The notes: generated by a model from the sequence alone, not told the origin. Positions 33,748-42,762 are shown, counted from the stretch's first letter. The stretch is DNA of 64,000 nt from Myxococcota bacterium (GCA_028285625.1 JANQOX010000008.1:1-64000), one strand, 5' to 3'. Made by a program: numbers and translations.

Positions 33748-35436
33748 ATGACCCGCAGCGCGCGCACCGACACACCCTGGATCGCCGTGGTCGTCTGTAT
33801 CGCGGCCCCGCTCGCGCTGACGGGGTCGATCGCGCTGGGGGCGTTCGACGACGCGCCCGGTGAGCGCTTCGCCGGCGTGCCCGGCGTCGAGTTCATGAAC
33901 TACCTGGCGTACTCGCGCGAGGCCAACGAGGGGGGCAACGGCCTCTTCTACGGAGACCCGTTCAGCGTCTCGGACGAGACGCCGCGCATCCTCACCCACC
34001 TTCCTTGGGTGCTGCTCGGCGCCGCGCACACCTGGACCGGTGTGCCGCTCGGCACGCTCTGGCTCGTGGCGCAGTTCGTCGCGGGCATTCTCATGTTCCA
34101 CGGCCTCTGGCGGCTGGTGGCCTGCTTCTTCCCGCCACCGCAGCGCACCTATGCGTTCGTGCTGCTGGCGCTGGGGGGAGGCGGGGCGGCGGTCTCGGTG
34201 CTCTTCGGGGCAGAGGTCGGGCAGGTTGGCTGGCTCGAGGCCTTTCGCCGTGCCACCGACACCGGTGGCGCTTCGTGGTTCACGAACGTCTACCAGAACG
34301 GCATCACCACGAATCAGGTGTTCTATCACGCGCTCGCGTTCTACGGCATGGCCGAGGTGCTATCCGCCAGGTACCTCCGCGGGTTCGCGCTGCTGGCCCT
34401 GCTCTGGTGGGCGCACCCGCTCACCGGCATCGAGGTCGGTCTGATCATCGGTGCACACGTCCTGCTCGAGGGCATCCTGGCACGCGACGCCGCACGGCTT
34501 CGCTTCGCCCTCGGGTTCGCCGCCTTCAGCGGCGTGCTCACGGCCTACTACCTGTTCGTGGTTCCCGGTGTCTCGCCCGAGGCGGCGGACGTGAACCTGA
34601 GATTCCGTCAGGCGCCCTACGCGTTGCGCGATCTGGCCGACGTCTTCCCGATGTGGGGCGTGTTCCTTGCCGCGCCGCTCGCGCTGCTCCACCCGCAACT
34701 GCGGCTCCGTGGGCCCGACGCCGACCCGACCAACCGCCTGCTGGTGATCTGGATCGTCATCGTGGCCCTGCTCGTCTTCCACGACCGGTTGATGCCGGCG
34801 GGGGTTCCGCCGTTCCAACCGCTCCACTTCGCGCACGGTTGGCTGTTCCTGCCACTGGCGATCCTGCTGCTGCGCGGTCTCGTTGCGCTCTCGAGCGACT
34901 GGCCCCGGACCGTCCGGCGGCCGGCGGCCGCAGCGCTGCTCGCCGTCGCGCTCGTGGACAACGTCCTGTTCACCTGGAAGTGGGCCACTTCGGGGCCGCC
35001 GTTCCGTCCGTCGCTCGACGCGCGCTACGTGCCGCTGCTGGATCACCTCGCCGAGGTCGAGCCGGGCCTGGTGGCCATCCTGGTGAACGACTTCCAGCTG
35101 ACGGGTGCCCTGCTGGCGGAGACGCCGCACCGGAGCTGGCTCTACTACTACTACCAGACGCCGTACTTCGAGTGGAAGGAACGCAAGCTGCGCGAGGCGT
35201 TCGCCACGGCGAGCCCGGCCCAGGCGCTGGCCGAGCTGGGGATCGGCTGGGTGATCGCGCCCGTGGACTGGGCCGCGCTGATGCGATCCGACCTCGACGC
35301 CGGGCGCGCACGGGTCGTCCTCGGCCGACCGGCGGTCCGGCTCATCGAGATCCAGGTGCCACTGGCGACGCCGCCCCTGCACCCGCCGGCCGAAGAGCTC
35401 GGGCCCCACGCCCGCCCGCCCGACCGCGCGGACTAG
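33748..35436 (+). CDS. multi-pass membrane protein, GT-C-like
   Basis: A 562-residue protein with about ten hydrophobic segments. Its first periplasmic-type loop is long and acidic (GAFDDAPGERFAGVPGVEFM, NEGGNGLFYGDPFSVSDETPR). The C-terminal soluble part contains FEWKERKLREAF and LGIGWVIAPVDW. The shape matches GT-C-like and mannosyltransferase-like membrane proteins, but I do not recognise a specific family and no catalytic DE motif is certain. It ends in TAG sharing the CTAG palindrome with the convergent gene at 35433. Confidence 0.7.
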   Translation: MTRSARTDTPWIAVVVCIAAPLALTGSIALGAFDDAPGERFAGVPGVEFMNYLAYSREANEGGNGLFYGDPFSVSDETPRILTHLPWVLLGAAHTWTGVPLGTLWLVAQFVAGILMFHGLWRLVACFFPPPQRTYAFVLLALGGGGAAVSVLFGAEVGQVGWLEAFRRATDTGGASWFTNVYQNGITTNQVFYHALAFYGMAEVLSARYLRGFALLALLWWAHPLTGIEVGLIIGAHVLLEGILARDAARLRFALGFAAFSGVLTAYYLFVVPGVSPEAADVNLRFRQAPYALRDLADVFPMWGVFLAAPLALLHPQLRLRGPDADPTNRLLVIWIVIVALLVFHDRLMPAGVPPFQPLHFAHGWLFLPLAILLLRGLVALSSDWPRTVRRPAAAALLAVALVDNVLFTWKWATSGPPFRPSLDARYVPLLDHLAEVEPGLVAILVNDFQLTGALLAETPHRSWLYYYYQTPYFEWKERKLREAFATASPAQALAELGIGWVIAPVDWAALMRSDLDAGRARVVLGRPAVRLIEIQVPLATPPLHPPAEELGPHARPPDRAD

Positions 35437-36494
35437 CGCCGGTGGGCCGCGCGGTAGGCCTTGACGATCGGCAGCTGATCGAGCCAGGGCGATGCGTCGC
35501 AGCGGGTCGGGTCCATGTCGGCCGGACGGCCGGCATAGCCCTTCGGAATCTGGCTCACCCAGACCGGCGGGTCTTCGGAGTCGTCGAGGTAGTGGTACTC
35601 GAAGCCCGGCACGAAGAGGTCCTCGGGCGCCACCACGTCCACGCTGCGTACGCCGTAGCTCGTGAGCTCGGTGGTGAGGGCCTGGGGCGGGGCCAGCCAG
35701 ACGTGCCGTCGGCCCGCGAAGAACAGGTATTGCACCTGTTCGTTGCGAGAGAGCACACGGCTGCGGCGCAGCTTGCCCCCGTAGAGGCGACTGGCCGAGG
35801 TGGTGCGCTCGAGAACCAGGTCGAAGTCGGGCTCGAACCCCTTCGCGATCTCGAGGGACGCCGGGTCGCCCGGGCGTCTGAAGCGCGCGATCGGGCGGCC
35901 GCGGTTCGGCAGGTTCGCGGCATTGCGGGCGGCGCGTTCGCGCAGGCCGGTGAAGTCGCGGTAGGGCGCGATGCGATCGTCCGGCGCCCGCCGCAGGACC
36001 AGGGCGACCGCCCGGTCGTCGCGCACCGGCTTCATGCGCCGGCTCGCGTCTTCGAGCGCGGTCTGGAGCTCGAAGGGCAGGTCGGTCGTCCACTCGGCCG
36101 ACGTCTCCAGCGTCTCGCCGTTCTCCGTCACCTCGATCACGTCGCCCTTGCCCAGCCAGTTCTCGTGCTCGGAACGGATGAAGTGGGACGCCGACCTCCA
36201 GATCAGCGAGAGGTCCTTGTAGAGGATGCGCGGGTAGAGCGTCGGGCGGCCGCGTGGGCCCAGAGGCGCGAGCAACCAGCCCACGAAGAAGCGGATGCCG
36301 TCGTCGTTCTGGCGCAGCCGGGTCAGGTAGAAGCGCACGTCGAACAGGTCGGCCCGAAACTTGGGCGTGTAGCCGCGCCGCAGCAGCGCGGTCGGGTCGC
36401 CGCGCACCTCGCCCGCTGCGTCGATGGGTGTGCCCGCCTCCACGAGCTTGCGCAGCTCGCGGCCGATGGCCCCCGGGTCGCGCGGGTCGAGCAC
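35433..36494 (-). CDS. conserved-looking protein of unknown function
   Basis: At least 353 residues, soluble, no signal peptide and no recognised motif. It is rich in Arg/Asp with aromatic patches (FDVRFYLTRLRQNDDGIRFFVGWLLAPLG; broken here, the core is RFFVGWLLAPLG), and VWVSQIPKGYAGRP near the C-terminus. The first ordinary start is GTG at 36494. However, protein-like sequence continues 15 codons upstream to a CTG at 36539 that overlaps the TGA of the ferritin-like gene as CTGA, and that may be the real start. It is last in a four-gene minus-strand operon with the PHP-type, HEAT and ferritin-like genes. Confidence 0.75.
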   Translation of the reverse strand: MLDPRDPGAIGRELRKLVEAGTPIDAAGEVRGDPTALLRRGYTPKFRADLFDVRFYLTRLRQNDDGIRFFVGWLLAPLGPRGRPTLYPRILYKDLSLIWRSASHFIRSEHENWLGKGDVIEVTENGETLETSAEWTTDLPFELQTALEDASRRMKPVRDDRAVALVLRRAPDDRIAPYRDFTGLRERAARNAANLPNRGRPIARFRRPGDPASLEIAKGFEPDFDLVLERTTSASRLYGGKLRRSRVLSRNEQVQYLFFAGRRHVWLAPPQALTTELTSYGVRSVDVVAPEDLFVPGFEYHYLDDSEDPPVWVSQIPKGYAGRPADMDPTRCDASPWLDQLPIVKAYRAAHRR

Positions 36495-36535
36495 GGCGCT
36501 CGGCGCGATGCGGCGGGGGATGCGCGGCGGGGTGG

Positions 36536-37480
36536 TCAGGACGCGTCTGCGGCTGCGAGCGGCGGCACGTCTTCGCCCCGCTGGCGCGCCCGGTGGCGGT
36601 CGCGCAGCACCTCGGCGGCGCGGACCAGCGTCTCCCGCTTCGGCCCCCCGAGTTCCATGCCCTCGAGTTCGTCGAGCTCGTCCTCCGTGAACCCGGCCTC
36701 CAGCCGCTCGGTGCGCGCGATCTGGCGCCCGCCGAAGGCGAAGGCGCGATCGGTCTCGCGCTGAAAATCCTTTGCGCGGCGGGCGCGTTCGGGATCGTCC
36801 TTCGTGAACGTCTTGACCCAGTCGCTCCCGAACCGGACGTGGGTGAGCTCGTCCGCGAGCACGAAGTCGGCCGCCTGCGCGAGGATGTCGTCGTCGACCT
36901 CCTTGCCGTACTCGATCAGCGAGCGGAAGACGTCGCAGGCGAGACCCTCGAGGCAGCGATTGACGCCCGTGACCCGCAGCACCGGGTCGTCGTGGCAGGA
37001 GGTCTCGAACAGGAACGTGCTCTCCGGAAACTCACCGACCTCGCCGCCGGCGTGGTCGATGAGCTTCTCGAAGATCTGGACGTGGCGCGCCTCGTCCCAG
37101 CACTGGCGCGCCATGTTCATCTTGAACTCCCACGGCGAGTCGGGGAAGTCCCAGAGCGTGCGCCCCGCGGCCTCCAGCGCCTGGAGTTCGCCCACGAAGA
37201 TGCCGTGCATCTGCATGCGCAGCTGCAGGTTCGAGCGTTCCCCCCGGCTCTGGGTGCCCCCGCTGGCGGTGAGGAACGGGTAGCCCGGGCCGAGATCGTC
37301 GAAGACCGCTTCGAGGGCCGTGCCCGCCACGCGCTCGCGCATGCGCGGCGCGATCTGCTCGAATACGCGCACGATGGTGTCGACGTCGTCCGGCAGGGAC
37401 TGGAGCAGCTGGTTGCGGGTGTTCGCACGCTTGAAGCGGCGGTCGCGTGCGAGCTCTTCGTGGTCCATGAAGCGCTTCAT
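36536..37480 (-). CDS. ferritin-like (DUF455-type) diiron protein
   Basis: A 314-residue all-helical protein with two ferritin-like metal motifs: MARQCWDEARHVQIFEKLI (ExxH in the first pair) and ADELTHVRFGSDWVKTF (ExxH in the second), plus LEGLACDVFRSL and ETSCHDD between them. DUF455-type proteins are predicted diiron oxidases or hydroxylases; substrate unknown. The ATG at 37480 follows TACGAT by 7 nt with no Shine-Dalgarno sequence, so it probably has its own leaderless promoter inside the operon. Confidence 0.8.
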   Translation of the reverse strand: MKRFMDHEELARDRRFKRANTRNQLLQSLPDDVDTIVRVFEQIAPRMRERVAGTALEAVFDDLGPGYPFLTASGGTQSRGERSNLQLRMQMHGIFVGELQALEAAGRTLWDFPDSPWEFKMNMARQCWDEARHVQIFEKLIDHAGGEVGEFPESTFLFETSCHDDPVLRVTGVNRCLEGLACDVFRSLIEYGKEVDDDILAQAADFVLADELTHVRFGSDWVKTFTKDDPERARRAKDFQRETDRAFAFGGRQIARTERLEAGFTEDELDELEGMELGGPKRETLVRAAEVLRDRHRARQRGEDVPPLAAADAS

Positions 37481-37487
37481 GGGGACG

Positions 37488-37493
37488 ATCGTA
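37488..37493 (-). promoter_or_regulatory. -10 box of a leaderless promoter for the ferritin-like gene
   Basis: TACGAT on the minus strand ends 7 nt before the ATG at 37480. No ribosome binding site is present in the 53-bp gap to the HEAT-repeat gene. Confidence 0.45.
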
Positions 37494-37533
37494 GCGCGGC
37501 TGAGAGGCGGGCTCCGACACGCGGGGGGCCCCG

Positions 37534-38784
37534 TCAGTGCCGTTCGCCGAGTCCCTCGCCGATCGCCACCTGGGCCAGCAGGCGTACCGAGGCGTCGGGG
37601 TGGTCGGCGGCGAGCGCCTCGAGCGCGCTTTGGGCAGCGGGGCCGCCCGTGAGCGACAGCGCGGCCACGGCGGCGCGCGATGCCTCGAGGTCGTTGCCGT
37701 AGGTCACCGCGACCAGGTCGTCGATCACGTCCGGCCCGAAGCGTCCCAGGGCACGCGCGACCTCGCGCCGAACGTCGGGGGAGGGGTCGTGAAGCGCGGC
37801 CACCAGCGCCCCGCTGGCCCCCGGCGCCCGTTGCCGTCCCGCGCGTTGCGCCGCGGCCACGCGCACCGCCGGCGCCGGGTCTTGTCGAAGCAGGCGCGCG
37901 ACTTCGTCGGCGCTCCCGTGGCGTGCGGCCACCATGCGATAGGGCTCGCCCAATCGGGCGAGCGCGCGCTGGTGCGCCGGTTCGAGACCGTCGTCCAGAG
38001 CGGCCAGCGCTTCGTGGATCGCCGGCGGCGCGGAGGCACCGCCGTCCCGCTCGATCGCGTCGGAAACGGCCTGCTCGAGCGCCGGGCGCAGCGAGACCAG
38101 CCTGCGCCGGCCCACGAGGTCGGCCGTCGCGGTCGTCAGCCCTTGCTGCGAGCCCCGCGCCAGTGCAGCCAGAAGAGCCCGGGTGGCCGGCCAGGTCAGG
38201 CTCGCATCGAGGCCGGGCTGTGCGTCCAGGCGTCGTAGCGCATCGCGCGCGATCGGCAGGGCGGCCGACGCGACCATGCGCGTGAGCCAGAGCGTGCCGT
38301 CCACGCCCTCGCGGGCTTCGAGACTGAGCGCGAGGTAGTGACCGAGCAGGGTGGTGTCTCCCCCCGCGGGTCTGCGCAGGAAGGCGTCGCCCGACTCGGC
38401 GATGGCGTACGTCGCGGCGCGCTCGGCCGGGTCCGGGATCCGGCGCGCCCACACCGAGGCGCCTGGGATCGCGACCAGGCTGAGCAGCGCGCGTTCGCCC
38501 GCGGCGAAGCGGGGTGCCCGGGCCCGGGCCCGTTCTTCGAATGCGATCCGCGCCCGCGCGCCGGACGCGAGGGGCCCGGCAAGCGATTCTTCCACCACCA
38601 GCGTGGCGACGAAGGCCTCGGCATCGAGAGGGTCCACGCGCTCCACGATGGCGACGACGGTTGCGGGTGCCTGCTCGGCGGCCTGAACCAGACGGCGCCC
38701 GCCGGCGGCCCGGGCGCGCTCCTGGGCCGATGTCGCTGCGCCTGCGCCCAGCACGACGGCGCCGCAGAGCAGGGCCGCGAGCAC
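37534..38784 (-). CDS. secreted HEAT-repeat protein
   Basis: A protein of about 416 residues with a hydrophobic export segment (VLAALLCGAVVLGAGA) and C-terminal HEAT/PBS-lyase-like repeats: DEVARLLRQDPAPAVRVAAAQ, then SGALVAALHDPSPDVRREVA and QSALEALAADHPDASVRLLA. Such repeats form a protein-binding solenoid. GTG at 38784 is the first ordinary start, but it leaves the signal peptide with no basic residues. The open frame runs 32 codons further to CTG at 38880, which overlaps the upstream TGA (CTGA) and adds an Arg-rich N-region, so the true start may be there. That extension is built of imperfect GC-rich tandem repeats. Confidence 0.78.
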   Translation of the reverse strand: MLAALLCGAVVLGAGAATSAQERARAAGGRRLVQAAEQAPATVVAIVERVDPLDAEAFVATLVVEESLAGPLASGARARIAFEERARARAPRFAAGERALLSLVAIPGASVWARRIPDPAERAATYAIAESGDAFLRRPAGGDTTLLGHYLALSLEAREGVDGTLWLTRMVASAALPIARDALRRLDAQPGLDASLTWPATRALLAALARGSQQGLTTATADLVGRRRLVSLRPALEQAVSDAIERDGGASAPPAIHEALAALDDGLEPAHQRALARLGEPYRMVAARHGSADEVARLLRQDPAPAVRVAAAQRAGRQRAPGASGALVAALHDPSPDVRREVARALGRFGPDVIDDLVAVTYGNDLEASRAAVAALSLTGGPAAQSALEALAADHPDASVRLLAQVAIGEGLGERH

Positions 38785-38876
38785 CCGTCGGTCGGTCCCG
38801 TCCCGTCGGCCGGTCCCGCCCCGTCGTCCCGATGCGCAGGGTGCAGGCGGGGCGTCTGCGCTGCGCTCTCGCGGGA

Positions 38877-41800
38877 TCAGGGCTCGAAGTACAGGGCGTT
38901 GGTGGCGCCGAGCGCCATGGTGCCGCCCTCTCCCAGGTTGCCATCCACGAGGTCGGCGAGGGAGCTGTTGCTCCCCTGCGAGAGGCTCGCCGGGTAGACC
39001 GGGAACATCGGCTCGCACTGTCCCGGTGTGCCCTTCACCACCACCACGAACCAGGTCGGGGTGTCGAGGCCGTCGAAGTCCACGGCCAGGGAGGCACGCA
39101 GGCGGTCGGCCCCGGGTACCCCGAAGCGATCGACCTCCCGAACCACGTCGAAGTCGCCACCCGACGTCGAGGGGTCGCAGTCGCCCTCTTCGAGTACCAG
39201 GGTCGGTACGGCTCCGAAGTCGAACCCGCCCGCCGATACGGTGGCCGCGTTCGCGTAGATCTCCACGCGATCGAAACCGGCCCAGCCCGGCGCCTGGATG
39301 TCGATCTCGAGCGTCACGTCGCCGCCGGGGTCGGTCATCGTCGTGGGGTCGCCCAGGGCGAGACTCGCCACCTCGGAGCCGTTGCGGGCCACCAGCCGCG
39401 TCTGCACGTAGACGCCCTGGCCGCCGACCGCGCGTCCCGCGGTGACCGCGGCCGCGACGTCGTTCGAGTCGATGGCCGCGGGCTGGTCCGTGGGCGAAGC
39501 CGTCCAGGTGCGTGCGGCCGCGGAGTTCAGGTTCGTGAAGCGGTGCGAGTCGCTGTCGGCGATGAACGTCGTGCGCAGGCCCTGGTTCAGGTGGTTGAAC
39601 CACACGCCGATGCGCCGATCGAGGAAGCGCGACTGCGAGCCGGCGCTGTTGCCATTCCACAACTCGAGCGCCGGGAAGGGGAAGAAGAGGTTCGGGACCG
39701 CCGTGGTGTCCGGCAGGCGCCGGGCCGCCCGCTGGGCATCGCTCAGGCCGTCCTGCGGCGGCACCTGAGAGGTGTCGATGCGCAGGGGCCCGAAGTGGCT
39801 GTCGATGTGGTTGATCTGGATCGTCGTCACGCCCGGGACCGACGAGGCGCCCTGGGTCGCGAGCGCGAAGATCTCGGCCGGCGTGCTGTTCAGGGCGCCG
39901 TGGGGGATGCGGAAGTCGAGCCCCGGCGGCTCGGCTCGCGCCCAGTCCGTGGAGCCGCCGGAGAGCTGCGTGCCGTTCGCGTCTTCGGTGCGGTGCGGCG
40001 AGTCCGGGTCGAGCACGAACGGGTAGGCGTTGAAGTGGCCGTAGTCGAAGCTCGTGATCTCCTCTCCGATGGTCGCCGTCACGAAGTTCGCCATGCCCGC
40101 CGCCTGGATCGCGGGGCGCAGGTCCGTGTGCACGGTGTGGTCCGTCATCACGACGTTCTCGACGCCTTCCGAGGAGTAGGCCTCGATGCGGTGGGTGTCG
40201 GACACCCGCGAGTCCGGCGAGCGGATTCCGTGTACGTGGAAGTCGGAGCTGATGAAGCCCGGCGTGTCGAGGACACGCGCCAGGGTGGCATCGACGGAGG
40301 TCACCTGGCCGCCGGCCACGTCGATGGGCGCTGCGGTCCGGAAGACCGAGTACTCGGTGCCCCGAGAGACGTAGACGTGGTAGAGGCCCGTCCCCGGCTC
40401 GAGGTCGAAGCCCACCGCGCCCGTGAAGTCTGCATAGCCCGCGGCCGCCACGCCAAAGGGCAGGGCGTCGTCCACGTCGTTCAGCAGGCCGAGGCGGCCC
40501 CCGCCGAAACCCGGCAGGACGGGCCCCGCGCTCGTGAATTCGGGGCTCGGATCGAAGCCCACCACGGTCACGCGCGCGGGGATCGGCAGGTCGTTCTCGT
40601 CGCGCACCGTCACCTCGAGCCGCCCGGCTTCGGGCAGGTCGAAGTCGACGACGGCGGTACCCCCGGCCGGCACGACGATCTCGCGCAGGGGCGGGGTTGC
40701 GGCACCGCCCTCGTAGAGGTGGCCTTCGCGCCCCGCGACTGCGTCATAGGTGCCGGGTGCCACGAGACCCGAGAAATTGGGGCATGCGCCCGGCAGCGTC
40801 TTCAGGTGCTGGGCCAGCTTGTCGGCCCCGGGGTTCGCGGCGGGGAGCCCGGTGGCGAGCGGTCGGCCCACGGTGACCGTGGCCCCGGCGACCGGCTGCC
40901 CTCCCGACATCACGCAGCCCTCGACCCGGCCGTCGTCGGTGCCGGCGGCCAGATTCAGCAGGTTGCCGGCGGTGGCGCCCGAGCCGTCCCCCACGCCGAA
41001 CAGGCGCGAGAAGACGCGGCTCTCGCCCATGGGGATCTCGAAGCGGGGAGGCGTGCCGAGCAGCGCGAGCAGCGCGCTCTCGCTGTGCAGCACGATGATG
41101 ACGCCGCTCACCAGCACGAAGGTTCCCTGGCCGGTGGCCAGCGGCGGCTCGAAGGGGAGCTTGGTCAGGGCGTAGTCGGTGCCGAAGCCCTCGTCGAAGC
41201 CGCTGAACCCGAGGGAGGAGAACGACGACGCGGTCGGCGGGCCCACTCCGTTGGCGGGCTCTTCCACGAGCTTCACGCTCTCGGGCAGCGCCAGCGTGTC
41301 CAGTTCGCCGGCCGGGTTCAGCCAGTCGCCGACGGCCAGTCGCAGCGTGCCGTCCGCGGGAGCCTGGGGCGGGATGTTGCCGGGCGTCTGGTTGTTGAAG
41401 ACCTCGGTGTCCATGCGCAGGTGCCGGTCGCCCGCAGCCAGGATGAAGCTCGTGCACGCTTCGATCTCGAGGTCGAGGTCATCGGCCAGCGGGGGAAAGC
41501 TGAAGCCGGCGTCGCTCACCTGGCTCGACGGGTTCACGAAATCGAGGGAGTCGTCCGGGCCGCAGGTGCGCAGGATCGCCGGGGTGCCGTCCTGGCCGTC
41601 GTTGACCACGGTGACGGTCTGCGGGTTCACCACCGACTCGATGTTCAGGCTGGTCGTGGTCTCGAGGAAGTTGTCCTTGCCCGGGTTGCCCACCAGTTCG
41701 GCGTCGATCAGGTTGCCGCCGTACTGGCCCACGCTGTAGAGCTCGCGCTGGGCCACGTCCTGGACGATGAAGCGCGCCTCGCCGTTGCTGATCAGCCAGT

Positions 41801-42227
41801 CGCCCAACTGGCTGTGGGCGAGCGGACCTCGGATGAGCTGGCTCTCGTGGGTGATGCGCTTGACGGAGGCCGCGCCGCTCGGCGCGTACTTGAACTCGGA
41901 TTCGCGCACGAGGGCGGGCCCGCCACCCACGGGCAGAGCCTCGATGCGCAGCGTGTTGCGTCGCCGGAGCGGCGCGCCCGGCACCATCGCCGCGGTGAAT
42001 TCAGGCCCCGGCCCGGCCCCGAAGCGGTCGGTGATGTCGGTGCCGTTCAGCTCGACCGAGAGGCTTCCCGGAACGGTGGCGCCGTTGATCCGGAAGCGGA
42101 TCTCGAACTCGAAGCTGGTCGCCCGGCGATTCTCCGGCGACAGGATCTCGATGGTCGGCGTCACGCAGGACAGCAGTGCCAACGCGACCACGGGCAGCAT
42201 CACGCGAAGGAGGTGGGGCGGCAGCAT
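38877..42227 (-). CDS. large lipoprotein with PHP/CehA-type metallohydrolase domain
   Basis: An 1116-residue protein starting with a lipoprotein-type signal (VVALALLSC). The N-terminal half contains beta-rich carboxypeptidase-regulatory-like folds (VEGCVMSGGQPVAGATVTVG; GRLEVTVRDENDLPIPARVTVVG). The PHP-like domain lies at about residues 650-950: ISSDFHVHGIRSPDSRVS, VVMTDHTVHTD, GEEITSFDYGHFNAY, FIADSDSHRF. It resembles CehA/McbA-family metallohydrolases; substrate unknown. The ATG at 42227 has GGGAG at 7 nt and an extended -10 (TGTAGCAT) about 25 nt upstream, a conventional leadered promoter. It heads the four-gene operon and is the second PHP-type lipoprotein in the window. Confidence 0.87.
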   Translation of the reverse strand: MLPPHLLRVMLPVVALALLSCVTPTIEILSPENRRATSFEFEIRFRINGATVPGSLSVELNGTDITDRFGAGPGPEFTAAMVPGAPLRRRNTLRIEALPVGGGPALVRESEFKYAPSGAASVKRITHESQLIRGPLAHSQLGDWLISNGEARFIVQDVAQRELYSVGQYGGNLIDAELVGNPGKDNFLETTTSLNIESVVNPQTVTVVNDGQDGTPAILRTCGPDDSLDFVNPSSQVSDAGFSFPPLADDLDLEIEACTSFILAAGDRHLRMDTEVFNNQTPGNIPPQAPADGTLRLAVGDWLNPAGELDTLALPESVKLVEEPANGVGPPTASSFSSLGFSGFDEGFGTDYALTKLPFEPPLATGQGTFVLVSGVIIVLHSESALLALLGTPPRFEIPMGESRVFSRLFGVGDGSGATAGNLLNLAAGTDDGRVEGCVMSGGQPVAGATVTVGRPLATGLPAANPGADKLAQHLKTLPGACPNFSGLVAPGTYDAVAGREGHLYEGGAATPPLREIVVPAGGTAVVDFDLPEAGRLEVTVRDENDLPIPARVTVVGFDPSPEFTSAGPVLPGFGGGRLGLLNDVDDALPFGVAAAGYADFTGAVGFDLEPGTGLYHVYVSRGTEYSVFRTAAPIDVAGGQVTSVDATLARVLDTPGFISSDFHVHGIRSPDSRVSDTHRIEAYSSEGVENVVMTDHTVHTDLRPAIQAAGMANFVTATIGEEITSFDYGHFNAYPFVLDPDSPHRTEDANGTQLSGGSTDWARAEPPGLDFRIPHGALNSTPAEIFALATQGASSVPGVTTIQINHIDSHFGPLRIDTSQVPPQDGLSDAQRAARRLPDTTAVPNLFFPFPALELWNGNSAGSQSRFLDRRIGVWFNHLNQGLRTTFIADSDSHRFTNLNSAAARTWTASPTDQPAAIDSNDVAAAVTAGRAVGGQGVYVQTRLVARNGSEVASLALGDPTTMTDPGGDVTLEIDIQAPGWAGFDRVEIYANAATVSAGGFDFGAVPTLVLEEGDCDPSTSGGDFDVVREVDRFGVPGADRLRASLAVDFDGLDTPTWFVVVVKGTPGQCEPMFPVYPASLSQGSNSSLADLVDGNLGEGGTMALGATNALYFEP

Positions 42228-42335
42228 GGTGGTTCTCCCGAGCAGCAGGCCATGCTACACGCCGCGGGCTCTCCGTGACAATCGCGTGCCGATCCGGTGA
42301 CGTACGCCAGGAGGTTCGAGTGCGCCCCTAGGGGT

Positions 42336-42400
42336 GCCGCCGGGGGGCCGCGGCCCGCGGCCGGCCGCGCGGCCCGCTTGGGGCCTGGGGCTCGCCGCCC
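42336..42400. other. extremely GC-rich palindromic intergenic segment
   Basis: This stretch of the 263-bp divergent gap between the PHP-type lipoprotein and infA is almost entirely G and C, with nested GGCC/GCGGCC palindromes (for example CGCGGCCCGCGGCCGGCCGC). It could form strong secondary structure; no gene is seen in it. Confidence 0.5.
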
Positions 42401-42458
42401 CATCCGAGCCCGCGCAGGTGCCCGTGATGATCTCGGAGCCAGGTGCTAGCCTGCGCCC

Positions 42459-42475
42459 GCTCCGGATCCCGGAGC
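42459..42475 (+). promoter_or_regulatory. hairpin immediately upstream of the infA ribosome binding site
   Basis: GCTCCGG-ATC-CCGGAGC is a perfect 7-bp stem with a 3-nt loop, ending 5 nt before the GGGAG ribosome binding site (42481-42485). An extended -10 (TGCTAGCCT) lies just upstream, so the hairpin would be at the 5' end of the mRNA, where it could affect stability or initiation. Confidence 0.45.
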
Positions 42476-42490
42476 CCCTTGGGAGAACGT

Positions 42491-42733
42491 GTGGCCAGAG
42501 ACGACCTGATCCAGACCAGTGGCGCCGTGGACAAGATCCTCGGTGGCGGGCGGTATCAGATCACCCTCGACTCCGGACAGACGGTCACCGCACAGCTCTC
42601 GGGCCGCATGCGCCGGTTTCGCATCCGCGTGATTCCCGGCGACCGGGTCCAGGTGGGCCTTTCGCCGTACGACCCCACGCACGGCTTCATCACCTTCCGC
42701 CTGCGGGAAGGCGAGTCGCCGCAGAACCGCTAG
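42491..42733 (+). CDS. infA: translation initiation factor IF-1
   Basis: The 80-residue S1-domain protein matches IF-1: ARDDLIQTSGAVDKILGGGRY, then VTAQLSGRMRRFRIRVIPGDRV, ending SPYDPTHGFITFRLRE. IF-1 binds the A site of the 30S subunit during initiation. Usual length is 71-75, so this one has a slightly extended C-terminus. GTG at 42491 is chosen because GGGAG lies 5 nt upstream and the alignment begins ARDDLI. It sits next to a hexapeptide acyltransferase rather than in a ribosomal protein operon. Confidence 0.95.
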   Translation: MARDDLIQTSGAVDKILGGGRYQITLDSGQTVTAQLSGRMRRFRIRVIPGDRVQVGLSPYDPTHGFITFRLREGESPQNR

Positions 42734-42762
42734 CGGTTCGCGAAGGCCACTCCGAGCGAGCC

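Noticed and set aside
34005..36764. A 919-residue plus-strand frame spanning two genes
   Set aside because: It runs through the membrane protein in another frame and antisense to the next two genes; Arg/Ala/Pro-rich with no motif.
38514..42278. A 1254-residue open frame on the plus strand
   Set aside because: It is antisense to the PHP-type lipoprotein, with low-complexity Val/Arg/Glu composition and no recognisable domain.
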